A stretch of DNA of 64,000 nucleotides from Bradyrhizobium archetypum (GCF_013114835.1 NZ_JAAVLW010000008.1:237929-301928); one strand, 5' to 3'. Positions 18,965-29,423 are shown, counted from the stretch's first letter. Notes: generated by a model not told the origin, from the letters alone. Made by a program: numbers and translations.

Positions 18965-19381
18965 TCAGCGCGGGTCGGGCCCGTCGCGCGAGGCGATCTG
19001 CTCGACCAATTCGACGATCGATCGTCGCATCTTGGAATCGGTGATGCGGGTGAATGCGCGCGTCAGCGCAAGGCCTTCCGACGTCGCGAGGAAATCGGAC
19101 ACATAGGCCGGGGACCCGCCGTCGCTGAAGCCCTCGCCATTCGCTGCGCCGCTCGGCCCGCCGTCGAACAGAAACGACACCGGCACCTGCAATATTTCGG
19201 AGATCTGCTGCAGGCGGCTGGCGCCGACCCGGTTGGTGCCTTTTTCGTATTTCTGAACCTGCTGGAATGTGAGGCCGAGCGCTTCACCGAGCTTTTCCTG
19301 GCTCATGCCCAGCATGATGCGGCGCATCCGGACGCGGCTCCCGACATATTTGTCAACGGGATTGGGCGCTTTGGTGGACAT
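18965..19381 (-). CDS. XRE-family helix-turn-helix transcriptional regulator
   Basis: 138 residues. Residues about 15-70 are a Cro/C1-type helix-turn-helix (VRMRRIMLGMSQEKLGEALG, then FQQVQKYEKGTNRVGASRL). The C-terminal half (FLATSEGLALTRAFTRITD ... IVELVEQIA) is a conserved alphaproteobacterial tail seen in stand-alone regulators of this type. There is no phage or toxin partner beside it, so it is probably a housekeeping regulator. Its targets are unknown. The 242-base gap upstream to lnt shows no gene. Confidence 0.82.
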   Translation of the reverse strand: MSTKAPNPVDKYVGSRVRMRRIMLGMSQEKLGEALGLTFQQVQKYEKGTNRVGASRLQQISEILQVPVSFLFDGGPSGAANGEGFSDGGSPAYVSDFLATSEGLALTRAFTRITDSKMRRSIVELVEQIASRDGPDPR

Positions 19382-19623
19382 ATCTGCATCACTCCTGGGA
19401 TGAGCGCCGGGATGAGGCAGTGAAACTGCAATGCCTCAGGCGCCGGTACCGTCAAATCCTGCTCGGAGGATCGGGTGGAATTGCGGACGATCTGAGCAGC
19501 GAAGTTGACTGGTTGTTGTTCTTAGCTTGCAACCGCAGAAAGCGAATCGCAGGCTGTCTGTCAACTGGTGGAACCGCGCCGCCAACGTTTTTAGTAAACC
19601 AGTGACATCCGGCGAGGTAAATC

Positions 19624-21234
19624 TCAGGCGGCGTGCTTAGTGGCGCGGCGTCTGATGACGAGCAGCAGGGCTGCGGCCACGATGACGGCAGCCGGGATAT
19701 CTCCAAGACGAGCATAAACCGTCGGCGACAGCGCGGATGGCAGGCTGGCGTCCAGCACGCCTTCGATGCCGAGGCCGAGCCGTGCCACAATTCGCCCCGA
19801 AGGATCGATCACCGCCGAGATGCCGGTGTTGGCGGCGCGCACCATCGGCAGCCCTTCTTCGATCGCACGCAAGCGTGCTTGTTGCAGGTGCTGGTAGGGT
19901 CCGGTGGAGTTTCCGAACCAGCCGTCATTGGTCAAGTTGATGATCCAGCCAGGACGGTCGTCGCGCGCTGCAACATTCCCGGGAAAAATCGCTTCGTAGC
20001 AAATCAGCGGTAGCGCGCGCGGCGCATCAGGTATTTCCATGGCGCGACGGCGCGTGCCGGGAATGAAGCCGCCATGCACCTTTGTTAGCTGCACGAAGCC
20101 GAGCTTTTCCATCCACTCCTGAAACGGCAGATATTCGCCGAACGGCACCAGATGCAGCTTGTCATAGACCGACAGCACGCCGCCATCGTGATCGATCACA
20201 TAGATCGAGTTGTAGGCGCGGGTGACGCGGGCAGCGGGGGGGCCGTCGGGGGCGCGTACCGACCCGGTGATCAGCACGGTGCCCTTGGGCAACAGCTCGG
20301 CGATTTGCGCCATCGCGTCGGCTTCCCGCATCAGGAAGAACGGGAACGCCGATTCCGGCCAGATCAGGATCTGCGCGTCGCGCACGCCGGTGGATTGCGG
20401 TCCGGAGGCGCGATCGGACAGAGCAAGATATTTCTGCATCACCTCGGCCTTGGCGCCGTAGTTGAATTTGACGTCCTGCTGCAGGTTCGGCTGCATGATG
20501 CGCAGCTTGACCTTGGTCAGGACGGTCGGCTGCAGCGACAGCCGCACGGCGCCATAGATGCCCATCGCCACGAGCAGCGCGAGCGCCGCCACCGGCGCGA
20601 GCCAGGGCTTTCGCGCGCGCGAAGATCCATCGATCAGCACAGCCGGGCTGGCAAAGATGGCGACCGTGACGAAGGTCATGCCCCACAGCCCGATCAGCGA
20701 AGCGGCCTGCGCCAGCGCCAGCGGCTCCGACAAGGCGTAGCCGAAGGCATTCCATGGAAATCCCGACAGCACATAGCCGCGCAGCCATTCGCTGACCGTG
20801 AGCCCGATGGCGAGCGCCAGCGCCCGCGAGGCATCCCGCGTCCAGATCAGACGCGCCAGCGCAAAGCCGAGCGCGGGAAATAAGGCTAGATAGGCCGGCA
20901 GGCCCAGCACCGCAAACGGCATCAGCCAGGCAAAGGTTTGTGCATCGACCAGGAAGGCGTTGCCGGTCCAGTAGAGGCCGGGCACGAAATAGCCGAGCCC
21001 GAACCAGAAGCCGGATAGCGCCGCGGCCGGCAGCCCGCGCCGTTTGCCGGCCGCCGCGCCGTCGAGCAGCCAGACCGCAACCGGAAAGGTCACGAACAGC
21101 ACCGGCCAGGCATTGAACGGCGCCATCGCAAGCGTTGACAGCGCGCCTGCGGCAAGCGCGATCACTGCACGCTTCCAGCCCCAGGCCAGGATGATCGAGA
21201 GTCCCGCGGCACGGAATTTACTGGGCAAGATCAC
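19624..21234 (-). CDS. lnt: Apolipoprotein N-acyltransferase
   Basis: 536 residues. Lnt adds the third acyl chain to the N-terminal Cys of lipoproteins in the inner membrane. Several N-terminal membrane segments (residues about 15-220) precede a nitrilase-like periplasmic domain with the catalytic triad: Glu in WPESAFPFF, Lys in YDKLHLVPFGEY and Cys in LICYEAIFP. A last membrane helix lies near the C-terminus. The start is GTG, overlapping the corC-like stop as GTGA (21231-21234). Confidence 0.95.
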   Translation of the reverse strand: MILPSKFRAAGLSIILAWGWKRAVIALAAGALSTLAMAPFNAWPVLFVTFPVAVWLLDGAAAGKRRGLPAAALSGFWFGLGYFVPGLYWTGNAFLVDAQTFAWLMPFAVLGLPAYLALFPALGFALARLIWTRDASRALALAIGLTVSEWLRGYVLSGFPWNAFGYALSEPLALAQAASLIGLWGMTFVTVAIFASPAVLIDGSSRARKPWLAPVAALALLVAMGIYGAVRLSLQPTVLTKVKLRIMQPNLQQDVKFNYGAKAEVMQKYLALSDRASGPQSTGVRDAQILIWPESAFPFFLMREADAMAQIAELLPKGTVLITGSVRAPDGPPAARVTRAYNSIYVIDHDGGVLSVYDKLHLVPFGEYLPFQEWMEKLGFVQLTKVHGGFIPGTRRRAMEIPDAPRALPLICYEAIFPGNVAARDDRPGWIINLTNDGWFGNSTGPYQHLQQARLRAIEEGLPMVRAANTGISAVIDPSGRIVARLGLGIEGVLDASLPSALSPTVYARLGDIPAAVIVAAALLLVIRRRATKHAA

Positions 21235-22349
21235 TGCGAGCCGGCTCCATCGCCAGAGGCCGGCGGCGTATTGTCGTTGGTCGGCGGCGCGTTGGTGTCC
21301 GGCGCTGCCTCGCGGCGGCCTCGGTCGCGCGTCACGCGCGGCGCCGAACGTTCCTTCCGGACTCCGATCCGCAGTCGCTTGACCCGCCGCGGGTCGGCAT
21401 CGAGCACTTCGATCTCGAAATTGCCCGGACCGGCAATCACCTCGCCGCGCACCGGCAGGCGGCCGACCTGCGCGACCAGATAGCCACCCAGCGTCTCGAC
21501 TTCCTCGCCGGCCTCGCCGGTGACGAATTCCTCGCCGATCATCTTGCGCGCATCTTCGAGGCTGGCGCGGGCGTCTGCGATGAAGGCATTGTCGCCCTGC
21601 CGCACGATCGACGGTGGCTCGTCGCTGTCGTGCTCGTCGTCGATCTCGCCGACGATCTGCTCGACGATGTCCTCGATCGACACCAGTCCGTCGGTGCCGC
21701 CATATTCGTCAACCACCAGCGCCAAATGAATGCGCGAGGCCTGCATCTGCGCCAGCAGATCGATCGCCCGCATCGACGGCGGCACATACAGCAGCTTGCG
21801 GATGATGTTGGTCTCGGCCAGCGGCATCGCGAGATCGACCGCGCGCAGGTCGAGGCCCGCCGGAAACGGCTTCTTGCGCTTGGGCTTGGTTGTATCGCCG
21901 ACCCGCGCCTTGGCGGTCATGAATGCCAGGAGGTCGCGGATGTGAACGATGCCTTCGGGGTCATCGAGCGTTTCATTGTAGACCACGAGCCGCGAATGCG
22001 CCGCGCTCTCGAACAGGCTCATCAGCTCGCCGAGCGGAATGTCACGCTTGACCGCAACGATGTCGGCGCGATGCACCATCACGTCGGCGATGCGCCGTTC
22101 GTTGAGGCCGAGTATGTTGCGCAGCATGGTGCGTTCGATGGCGGAAAAGCCGACATCGTCGGGCGTGGAAGTGTCGAGCACCACCTGAAGATCGGCGCGG
22201 ACCGACCCCGATTTCCAGCCGAACAGCGTGCGGATCGCCCGCAACAGCCAGTTTTCCGCGGCCGGCCGCAGTACCTCGCCCTCCTGCACCACCACCGGCA
22301 GGTTGCGCGTCTCGCGCGGGTTATCCTGTATCGGGTCTGAGTCCGGCAT
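21231..22349 (-). CDS. CBS-domain protein of the CorC/HlyC family
   Basis: 372 residues. After a variable N-terminal part, a CBS pair occupies about residues 95-240 (DVMVHRADIVAVKRDIPLGEL, then SMRAIDLLAQMQASRIHLALVV with EYGGTDGLVSIEDIVEQIVG), followed by a C-terminal transporter-associated domain. There is no membrane domain. CorC-type proteins are linked to Mg/Co efflux and are usually found between ybeY and lnt, as here. The ATG at 22349 lies one base after the ybeY stop; a longer frame to 22445 overlaps ybeY. Confidence 0.88.
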   Translation of the reverse strand: MPDSDPIQDNPRETRNLPVVVQEGEVLRPAAENWLLRAIRTLFGWKSGSVRADLQVVLDTSTPDDVGFSAIERTMLRNILGLNERRIADVMVHRADIVAVKRDIPLGELMSLFESAAHSRLVVYNETLDDPEGIVHIRDLLAFMTAKARVGDTTKPKRKKPFPAGLDLRAVDLAMPLAETNIIRKLLYVPPSMRAIDLLAQMQASRIHLALVVDEYGGTDGLVSIEDIVEQIVGEIDDEHDSDEPPSIVRQGDNAFIADARASLEDARKMIGEEFVTGEAGEEVETLGGYLVAQVGRLPVRGEVIAGPGNFEIEVLDADPRRVKRLRIGVRKERSAPRVTRDRGRREAAPDTNAPPTNDNTPPASGDGAGSQ

Positions 22350-22350
22350 T

Positions 22351-22881
22351 TCAGTCCATCCGCTCCCGGTCCGCATACGGATCGGGAATGCCGAGCTGTG
22401 CGAGGATCTCGCGCTCGAGACTTTCCATGGCTTCGGCGTCGTCATCTTTCTCGTGGTCGTATCCGATCAAATGCAGGAACCCGTGAACCGCAAGATGGCT
22501 GAGGTGATGATCAAACGGCTTTTCTTCCTCATCGGCCTCTTTCCGCGTGGTCTCATAGGCGATGGCGATATCGCCGAGCATGCGGGGCGCGTCCGAAGGC
22601 GCGCTAGCGCTCGGCTGCAGCGCCGGAAACGAGAGCACGTTGGTCGGCTTGTCGATGCCGCGCCAGTTGCTGTTCAGCGTGCGGATGCCGGCATCGTCGG
22701 TCAGCATGACCGCCAGCTCAGCCTCGCCGACATCGGCATCGGCGATTTCGGCGGCGGCATCGATGGCGCGATGGATCACCGCCTCCGCGTCCGGCTCGGT
22801 CTGCCAGCAATCGGCGACGACGAGAACTTCGGTGAGTGGAAGGACGGAGGACACGAGCGTTCGAGCTCTTTGCATTGCCAT
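22351..22881 (-). CDS. ybeY: Endoribonuclease YbeY
   Basis: A single-metal RNase involved in 16S rRNA 3' maturation and ribosome quality control. The zinc motif HLAVHGFLHLIGYDH holds the three His ligands, and NSNWRGIDKPTNVLSFP is the conserved substrate-site segment. I use the ATG at 22881 (176 residues). A TTG at 22941 would give 196 residues and overlap the phoH stop as TTGA, so it remains possible; neither has a clear ribosome site. An acidic stretch (EADEEEKPFD) precedes the His motif. Confidence 0.9.
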   Translation of the reverse strand: MAMQRARTLVSSVLPLTEVLVVADCWQTEPDAEAVIHRAIDAAAEIADADVGEAELAVMLTDDAGIRTLNSNWRGIDKPTNVLSFPALQPSASAPSDAPRMLGDIAIAYETTRKEADEEEKPFDHHLSHLAVHGFLHLIGYDHEKDDDAEAMESLEREILAQLGIPDPYADRERMD

Positions 22882-22937
22882 GTTCGGGTTACGGCCCCGG
22901 CCCGCCTGCGGCAGGCCCGACGCCGAAGATTTCTGGG

Positions 22938-23993
22938 TCAAGATTTGCCGGTTGCCGGCTTCTGCGGCAATCCCTCATAGGCGGCGACGATCCGCGCCAC
23001 CAGTTCATGGCGGATGACGTCTTCCGCAGTGAATTTCACCTGTGCAATGCCGTCGACGTTGTCGAGCAGCTTGCAGGCTTCGGCAAGCCCTGAAGCCTGT
23101 CCGTTCGGCAGGTCGACCTGCGATGGATCGCCGGTGACGATCATGCGGCTATTCTCGCCGAGCCTGGTCAGGAACATCTTCATCTGCATCGAGGTGGTGT
23201 TCTGCGCCTCGTCGAGGATGATGACGGCATTGGTCAGCGTGCGGCCGCGCATGAAGGCGAGCGGCGCAATCTCGATCTCGCCGGCCTGCAGCGCGCGCTC
23301 CACGATCCGCGAATCCATCAGGTCGTACAGCGCGTCGTAGATCGGCCGTAAATAAGGATCGACCTTTTCGCGCAAGTCGCCGGGCAGGAAACCGAGCCGC
23401 TCGCCCGCCTCGACCGCGGGCCGCGACAGGATGATGCGATCGACTTCCTTGCGTTCGAACAATTGCGCGGCATGCGCCACCGCAAGCCAGGTCTTGCCGG
23501 TGCCGGCCGGGCCGGTGCCGAACACCAGTTCGTGGCGTTTCAGCGCGCGGATGTAGGAATCCTGCGCCGCCGTGCGTGCGCGCACCGGGCGCTTGCGCAA
23601 ATTGATGGTCTCGAAGGTGGGCTTTGCGGTCTTGGCGTCGAATTCGAACAGCGAGCCCTGCGCGAGCACCGCGCGGATCGCGCCTTCGACTTCGCCCTGC
23701 GAGAGGTCGTGGCCCTGCACGGCCTGCGCATACAGCGTTTCCAGCACCCGCCGCGCGGCGTCGCAGCCGTCGCGCGAGCCGCCGATGGTGATGTGGTTGC
23801 CGCGGGAATCGACGACGACGCCGAGCCGCCGTTCGATCAGCGCCAGGTTCTGGCCGTAAGGGCCGACCAGGACGGAAGCGGCGCGGTTGTCGTCGAAATC
23901 GATGACGACCTGGGTCTCCGGCGGAATTTGCATGTCGCGATCAAATTTGCGGCTGGGAGCAAGCGAAGATGAATCCGATGCGCTTTTTGGCAA
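22938..23993 (-). CDS. PhoH-like ATPase
   Basis: 351 residues with Walker A GPAGTGKT and Walker B VIILDEAQN. An N-terminal KH-like segment (DNRAASVLVGPYGQNLALIERRLG) precedes the ATPase domain, as in PhoH-like proteins paired with YbeY. The family is thought to be an RNA helicase-like partner of YbeY in rRNA processing. I choose the TTG at 23993 because GGGGAG lies nine bases upstream. An ATG at 23933 is the alternative. An upstream reading into miaB is not protein-like. It starts four bases after the miaB stop. Confidence 0.92.
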   Translation of the reverse strand: MPKSASDSSSLAPSRKFDRDMQIPPETQVVIDFDDNRAASVLVGPYGQNLALIERRLGVVVDSRGNHITIGGSRDGCDAARRVLETLYAQAVQGHDLSQGEVEGAIRAVLAQGSLFEFDAKTAKPTFETINLRKRPVRARTAAQDSYIRALKRHELVFGTGPAGTGKTWLAVAHAAQLFERKEVDRIILSRPAVEAGERLGFLPGDLREKVDPYLRPIYDALYDLMDSRIVERALQAGEIEIAPLAFMRGRTLTNAVIILDEAQNTTSMQMKMFLTRLGENSRMIVTGDPSQVDLPNGQASGLAEACKLLDNVDGIAQVKFTAEDVIRHELVARIVAAYEGLPQKPATGKS

Positions 23994-23997
23994 GGGT

Positions 23998-25434
<1,437 letters not shown>

Positions 25435-25673
25435 GGAACCTTGGGTGCTGGGGTTATGGGCGCCAATCCGGGCCCAGGGCTTAAGTATAGGCTAAAGGGC
25501 CGGAAATCCAGCGTGATAGGCGGCATTTCCGCGGGCAAGCAAGGCGGCAAACCCACCAGCGGCGCTGGTCTGGCCAGCCGGATTTACCGCCGAAGCAAAA
25601 GCGGCCTCGCTGGCCCGTCCGACGCGCCACCACGAAAAGTCAACGAATCGAAGGCAATGATCCGGGACGTTGC

Positions 25674-25695
25674 CAGTTTGCGCCCCGGCAAACTG
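25674..25695 (-). terminator. Hairpin after the secreted-protein gene
   Basis: Perfect 8-bp stem cagtttgc / gcaaactg (25674-25681, 25688-25695) five bases past the stop at 25700. No T-run follows, so it may only stabilise the 3' end. The remaining 240 bases to miaB show no gene. Confidence 0.4.
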
Positions 25696-25699
25696 ACGC

Positions 25700-26095
25700 T
25701 CACTTTATTCCCAGGACGTCCTTGAGTTCTGCCGCTTTCTTCATGCACCCTTGTTCGTCGCCAGCCTCAGACATCTTGCGGGCTTCAGCCACCAGTTGGT
25801 TGGCATGTTCGGCGCTCTGAGTGCGGCGTTTGCCAATGACTTGCTCCTGATGCGGTGAAGTGGGCTGCACGGCCGCTGCCGTTGATCCGGTGGTTTCAGG
25901 TTCAGCGCTCTTTTGCTTACCGGCCAGAACCTCTTCCTGGTGCTTGGTCCCCGGCATTCCCGATTCGCTCGGGCTCGCGCCCGTCCCCGCGGAAACGACA
26001 TTCTGTTCGAGCGCCTTCAGTTCCTGGTTACAATCAGCAAACGCCGGCGACGCGAGGATAAGGGCGAATGCTGCGGTCGCTATGCGTGTAGACAT
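25700..26095 (-). CDS. Small secreted hypothetical protein
   Basis: 131 residues starting MSTRIATAAFALILASPAFA, a clear Sec signal peptide cleaved after AFA. The start at 26095 has AGGAGG five bases upstream. The mature part has two Cys (DCNQELKALE near the N-terminus and QGCMKKAAELKD near the C-terminus) that could form a disulfide, and a flexible Gly/Thr/Pro-rich middle. A repeated HQE(E/Q)V motif occurs twice (KHQEEVLAGK, PHQEQVIGK). The helical C-terminal part is typical of small periplasmic proteins. The function is unknown. Confidence 0.75.
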   Translation of the reverse strand: MSTRIATAAFALILASPAFADCNQELKALEQNVVSAGTGASPSESGMPGTKHQEEVLAGKQKSAEPETTGSTAAAVQPTSPHQEQVIGKRRTQSAEHANQLVAEARKMSEAGDEQGCMKKAAELKDVLGIK

Positions 26096-26263
26096 CTGAA
26101 CCTCCTGCTTGAGGTGTCTCTCTCGCTCGACATGAGGGATACAGGAAAACGTCCACAGATATTCAGTGGTTCCTTCCATGCCGAAGGTGTCGGTGAAGAT
26201 CCTGCTTTATGAAGCAAAGCAGACATTGACCGACTCTCAGTACATAGCCTGGACGGTGTTGCC

Positions 26264-26935
26264 TTAAACCCTGATCTTTTCAATAAGCCCGGGCAGCTGG
26301 CGCATATCGTCGAATGTCACGGCGGCGCCGGCGGCGCGCAGGAGATCAGCATGGCCCGGCTGACAATGGCTGCCGCCGTGAAAGCCAAGCACGGTCATCC
26401 CTGCAGCGCGGCCGCCGGTGACGCCGGGGACGCTGTCCTCGATCACGAGGCACTGGGACGGTTGCACCTTCATCTGTTCGGCCGCGAACAGAAACAGGTC
26501 GGGCGCCGGCTTGCCGCGGCTGACCTGCGTAGCGGAGAAAATATGCGGCGCGAGTTGGTCGTAGAGGCCGGCGCAGGTGAGGCCGTGACGAATCTTTTCC
26601 GGCGTTCCGCTGGAAGCGACGCATTTGGTCAGGCGTATTGCGCCAATCGCCTCGCCGACATGGGCGATCGCCTGCAGATCACCCTCGTAGAATTTCAGCG
26701 TGGCCGCCTTCACCTGTTGTTCGAAATCGTCAGGCAATTTCCGGTCGATCTCGCGCTCGATCGTCTGGCGCGCTTCGCGGTCGGACACGCCGAGAAAGCG
26801 GACGAGCACCTGTTCTGAGGTGATCGGATAGCCGTGACGCGTCAGCGTCTCGGCATGCGCGCGGCATGAAATGACCTCGCTGTCGACCAGCACGCCGTCG
26901 CAGTCGAAGATGACCAGATCGAAGTTCGGGTTCAA
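26264..26935 (-). CDS. HAD-superfamily phosphatase, beta-phosphoglucomutase-like
   Basis: 223 residues. HAD motif I is IFDCDGVLVDSE, motif II is SSGTPE, motif III Lys lies in RGKPAPDLFLFAAEQM, and motif IV is VIEDSVPGVTGG. The helical cap between residues about 15 and 85 gives subfamily IA. It should hydrolyse a small phosphorylated metabolite, or move a phosphate, using an aspartyl-phosphate intermediate. The start is a TTG at 26935, the only in-frame start after an upstream stop. fur ends 12 bases before it. Confidence 0.83.
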   Translation of the reverse strand: MNPNFDLVIFDCDGVLVDSEVISCRAHAETLTRHGYPITSEQVLVRFLGVSDREARQTIEREIDRKLPDDFEQQVKAATLKFYEGDLQAIAHVGEAIGAIRLTKCVASSGTPEKIRHGLTCAGLYDQLAPHIFSATQVSRGKPAPDLFLFAAEQMKVQPSQCLVIEDSVPGVTGGRAAGMTVLGFHGGSHCQPGHADLLRAAGAAVTFDDMRQLPGLIEKIRV

Positions 26936-26947
26936 GTTGGCTCGCGA

Positions 26948-27397
26948 TCAGCTTTTGTCTTCGTCGAGCGGAACGCAATAAAGCTCCAGCCGGTGATCGA
27001 TCAGCTTGTAGCCGAGCTTGCGGGCGATCTCGGCCTGCAATTTCTCGATCTCCTCGGAGGTGAACTCGATCACCTTGCCGTCGCGCAGATTGATCAGATG
27101 GTCGTGATGGCTGTCGGGCATCTGCTCATAGCGCGCGCGTCCTTCGCGGAAATCGTGCCGCTCGATGATGCCGGCATCCTCGAACAGCTTGACGGTGCGG
27201 TAGACCGTCGAGATCGAGATCTTGTCGTCAACCGCAACGCAGCGCCGGTAGAGTTCCTCGACGTCCGGATGGTCGACCGAATCCGCGAGCACGCGCGCGA
27301 TCACGCGGCGCTGTTCGGTCATCCGCATGCCGGTGGCCGCGCAGCGCGCTTCGATTCCGGTATTTTTCTGCGCAGACGGCGATTTCAGTACGGGCAT
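26948..27397 (-). CDS. fur: Fur-family metal-responsive repressor (Fur/Mur type)
   Basis: 149 residues. A winged helix-turn-helix (TEQRRVIARVLADSVDHPDVEELYRR ... ISTVYRTVKLFEDAG) is followed by the dimerisation domain with HDFREGRARYE and HHDHLI. The CxxC that in E. coli follows HHDHLI is replaced by NLRD. This matches the rhizobial Fur/Mur group, which responds to iron or manganese, rather than Irr or Zur. The start MPVLKSPSAQ at 27397 is chosen because the longer frame runs toward rimI. It lies downstream of tsaB-rimI. Confidence 0.88.
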   Translation of the reverse strand: MPVLKSPSAQKNTGIEARCAATGMRMTEQRRVIARVLADSVDHPDVEELYRRCVAVDDKISISTVYRTVKLFEDAGIIERHDFREGRARYEQMPDSHHDHLINLRDGKVIEFTSEEIEKLQAEIARKLGYKLIDHRLELYCVPLDEDKS

Positions 27398-27449
27398 GGT
27401 CCTCAAGGCCTTGGCGAGCAGCTCGGGGTGTTTTGCCACCGCCCGCATA

Positions 27450-27935
27450 TTACGACAAGTCACGCCGCATCAGAAGTGCATTCAATTGCTCGCCGCCAGG
27501 CTGCTGATAGTAGCGTTCCCGGCGGCCAACAACCTCAAATCCGGCCCATTCATACAGACGCCGCGCCGGCTGATTGTTTTCTTCAACCTCGAGAAACACC
27601 TTGTGCACGCCGCGACCCGCGAGATGACCGAGATGCGTCAGCAGCAGGTTGCGCGACAGGCCGCGACCGCGTTGGGCCGCATCGACTGCGATCGACAACA
27701 ACTCCGCCTCGTCGGCCGCCATGCGCGACACTGCAAAGCCGATGATCTTGCGTCCGAGCCGGAGACGGTGAACGAGCGTATTGCGCTCGGTCAGCATCAC
27801 CTCGAATTCGCCTTCGCCCCAGCCGCGGTGAAACGATGCGCCATGCAACTGGGCCAGGCGCGCGGCATCCCGCGGACCGGCCGGCTCGATCACCGCGGTG
27901 CCGCCGCCCCACCAATCGGAAAGCCATGCCATCAT
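27450..27935 (-). CDS. rimI: Ribosomal-protein-alanine N-acetyltransferase RimI
   Basis: 161 residues of the GNAT fold. The acetyl-CoA loop is AQRGRGLSRNLL, and the C-terminal ARRLYEWAGFEVVGRRERYY is typical of RimI. RimI acetylates the N-terminal alanine of ribosomal protein S18. Its place just after tsaB is the standard arrangement. The start is an ATG at 27935 in an ATGATG pair, ten bases after the tsaB stop. Confidence 0.9.
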   Translation of the reverse strand: MMAWLSDWWGGGTAVIEPAGPRDAARLAQLHGASFHRGWGEGEFEVMLTERNTLVHRLRLGRKIIGFAVSRMAADEAELLSIAVDAAQRGRGLSRNLLLTHLGHLAGRGVHKVFLEVEENNQPARRLYEWAGFEVVGRRERYYQQPGGEQLNALLMRRDLS

Positions 27936-27945
27936 GATCCCATCA

Positions 27946-28644
27946 TCATGATGCAAGCGGCTGCGAGCCGCCGGACAGCGGATCCTTCGGCGGCTTGGCG
28001 TCGGGGGCGCGCAGATAATACGGCCGCGCCGGCGAGCTCTCGGGATTGACCGCAGCGCCCAGCCACGCCACCCAGGCGATATCGGGTGCGGCCTGCTGAT
28101 CGATCTTAACAGGCGGCGGCGCATCCGCCGGCCAGCGCTCGGCCAGAATGTTTGCCGCATTGCCGACCAGATGCGGCGTGCCGAACCGCGCGGCATCGAG
28201 CGCTTCGGCGACCGGCGCGACCTTCGGCTTGATCAGCGAATGGCCGTCGCCGCCGAGCACCTGGAAATAGACGTGATCATGCCGCGCATCGATCGCCGAG
28301 ATGACCGGATGTTCGCTGTTCTCGCTGACGATGGGAGCGGCAAAAGCGGTCAGCGTCGTCACGCCCACGACTGGCTTGCCGGCGGCGAGCGCAATGCCGC
28401 GGGCGGCGGAAAGGCCGACGCGCAATCCGGTAAAGCTGCCGGGACCGGTCGTTGCGGCAATGCGATCAAGCGCGGCAAAGGCGATGCCGGACGCTTTCAT
28501 CACGCGTGCGATCAGCGGCATCAGGGCTTCGGCATGACCGCGCTTCATCGCCTGCGATTCTGACGCGATCGCGCCGCCTGCGCCGGTGTCGAGCACAGCC
28601 GCGGCGCAGGCATCGAGCGCGGTATCGATGGAGAGGATCAGCAT
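27946..28644 (-). CDS. tsaB: tRNA threonylcarbamoyladenosine biosynthesis protein TsaB
   Basis: 232 residues of the ASKHA fold: N-terminal MLILSIDTALDACAAAVLD, then HAEALMPLIARVM and TTGPGSFTGLRVGLSAARG, the TsaB signature. It works with TsaD and TsaE to make t6A37 in tRNAs. A four-residue signature and length match the family. It is followed by rimI and fur on the same strand. A palindromic element lies between it and nfuA. Confidence 0.93.
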   Translation of the reverse strand: MLILSIDTALDACAAAVLDTGAGGAIASESQAMKRGHAEALMPLIARVMKASGIAFAALDRIAATTGPGSFTGLRVGLSAARGIALAAGKPVVGVTTLTAFAAPIVSENSEHPVISAIDARHDHVYFQVLGGDGHSLIKPKVAPVAEALDAARFGTPHLVGNAANILAERWPADAPPPVKIDQQAAPDIAWVAWLGAAVNPESSPARPYYLRAPDAKPPKDPLSGGSQPLAS

Positions 28645-28653
28645 GGAGAGAGT

Positions 28654-28728
28654 GCGAATGGCGAGTGGTGAATAGCGAACAGATTATTCGAGTTCGTCCC
28701 TATTCGCCATTCGCTACCCGCCATTCGC
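28654..28728. repeat. Inverted repeat between nfuA and tsaB
   Basis: A 26-base arm beginning gcgaatggcgagtgg (28654-28679) pairs with 28703-28728 with about four mismatches. The arms themselves contain near-repeats of gcgaatgg. It would fold in the tsaB leader if the two genes are cotranscribed. Confidence 0.7.
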
Positions 28729-28736
28729 CTCTCCGA

Positions 28737-29306
28737 TCACATCGGCCGGACTTCGACCACATCGGGCACGAAATGCCTCAAGAGATTCTGGATGCCGTGC
28801 TGCAGCGTCGCCGTCGAGGACGGGCAGCCGGAGCAGGCGCCCTTCATGTTGAGATAGACGACGCCGTCCTTGAAGCCGCGGAAGGTGATATCGCCGCCGT
28901 CATTGGCCACCGCCGGCCGCACCCGCGTCTCGATCAGGTCCTTGATGGTCGCGACCGTCTCGGCGTCCTGCTCGTTGAAGAACTCGTCTTCCTGGTCTGC
29001 CGCTTCGTCATTGCCGGCCGTGCCGTCCGCGAGCAGCGGCGCGCCAGACATGTAATGCTCCATGATGGCGCCGAGGATCGCCGGCTTGAGGTGCTGCCAG
29101 TCGCCCTCCGCCTTGGTGACGGTGACGAAATCGTAGCCGTAGAACACGCTGGATACGCCCGGCACGCTGAACAGCCGCTCGGCGAGCGGCGAGCGGGCGG
29201 CGGCTTCGCGGTTGGAAAATTCCATCGTGCCGGTGTCGAGCACGGTGCGGCCAGGGATGAATTTCAGCGTGGCGGGATTAGGCGTGGCTTCGGTCTGAAT
29301 GAACAT
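28737..29306 (-). CDS. NfuA-type iron-sulfur cluster carrier
   Basis: 189 residues. The N-terminal Nfu domain starts MFIQTEATPNPATLKFIPG. The C-terminal NifU-like domain has the cluster-binding CSGCPSS motif. It carries assembled Fe-S clusters to target proteins. The start at 29306 has GGAG seven bases upstream; a longer frame to 29333 is unlikely. This bipartite form is normal in alphaproteobacteria. Confidence 0.92.
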   Translation of the reverse strand: MFIQTEATPNPATLKFIPGRTVLDTGTMEFSNREAAARSPLAERLFSVPGVSSVFYGYDFVTVTKAEGDWQHLKPAILGAIMEHYMSGAPLLADGTAGNDEAADQEDEFFNEQDAETVATIKDLIETRVRPAVANDGGDITFRGFKDGVVYLNMKGACSGCPSSTATLQHGIQNLLRHFVPDVVEVRPM

Positions 29307-29423
29307 GGTTTTTCTCCGGCGTCGCCGGTTCAAGGCCGGCGCGTGGGTTCTCCTGTAGCAGATGGCGACGGGGCGCGCACGATCAAGGGGCGCAAATCAG
29401 CAATTCTGTAGGCGCATCAAGCG

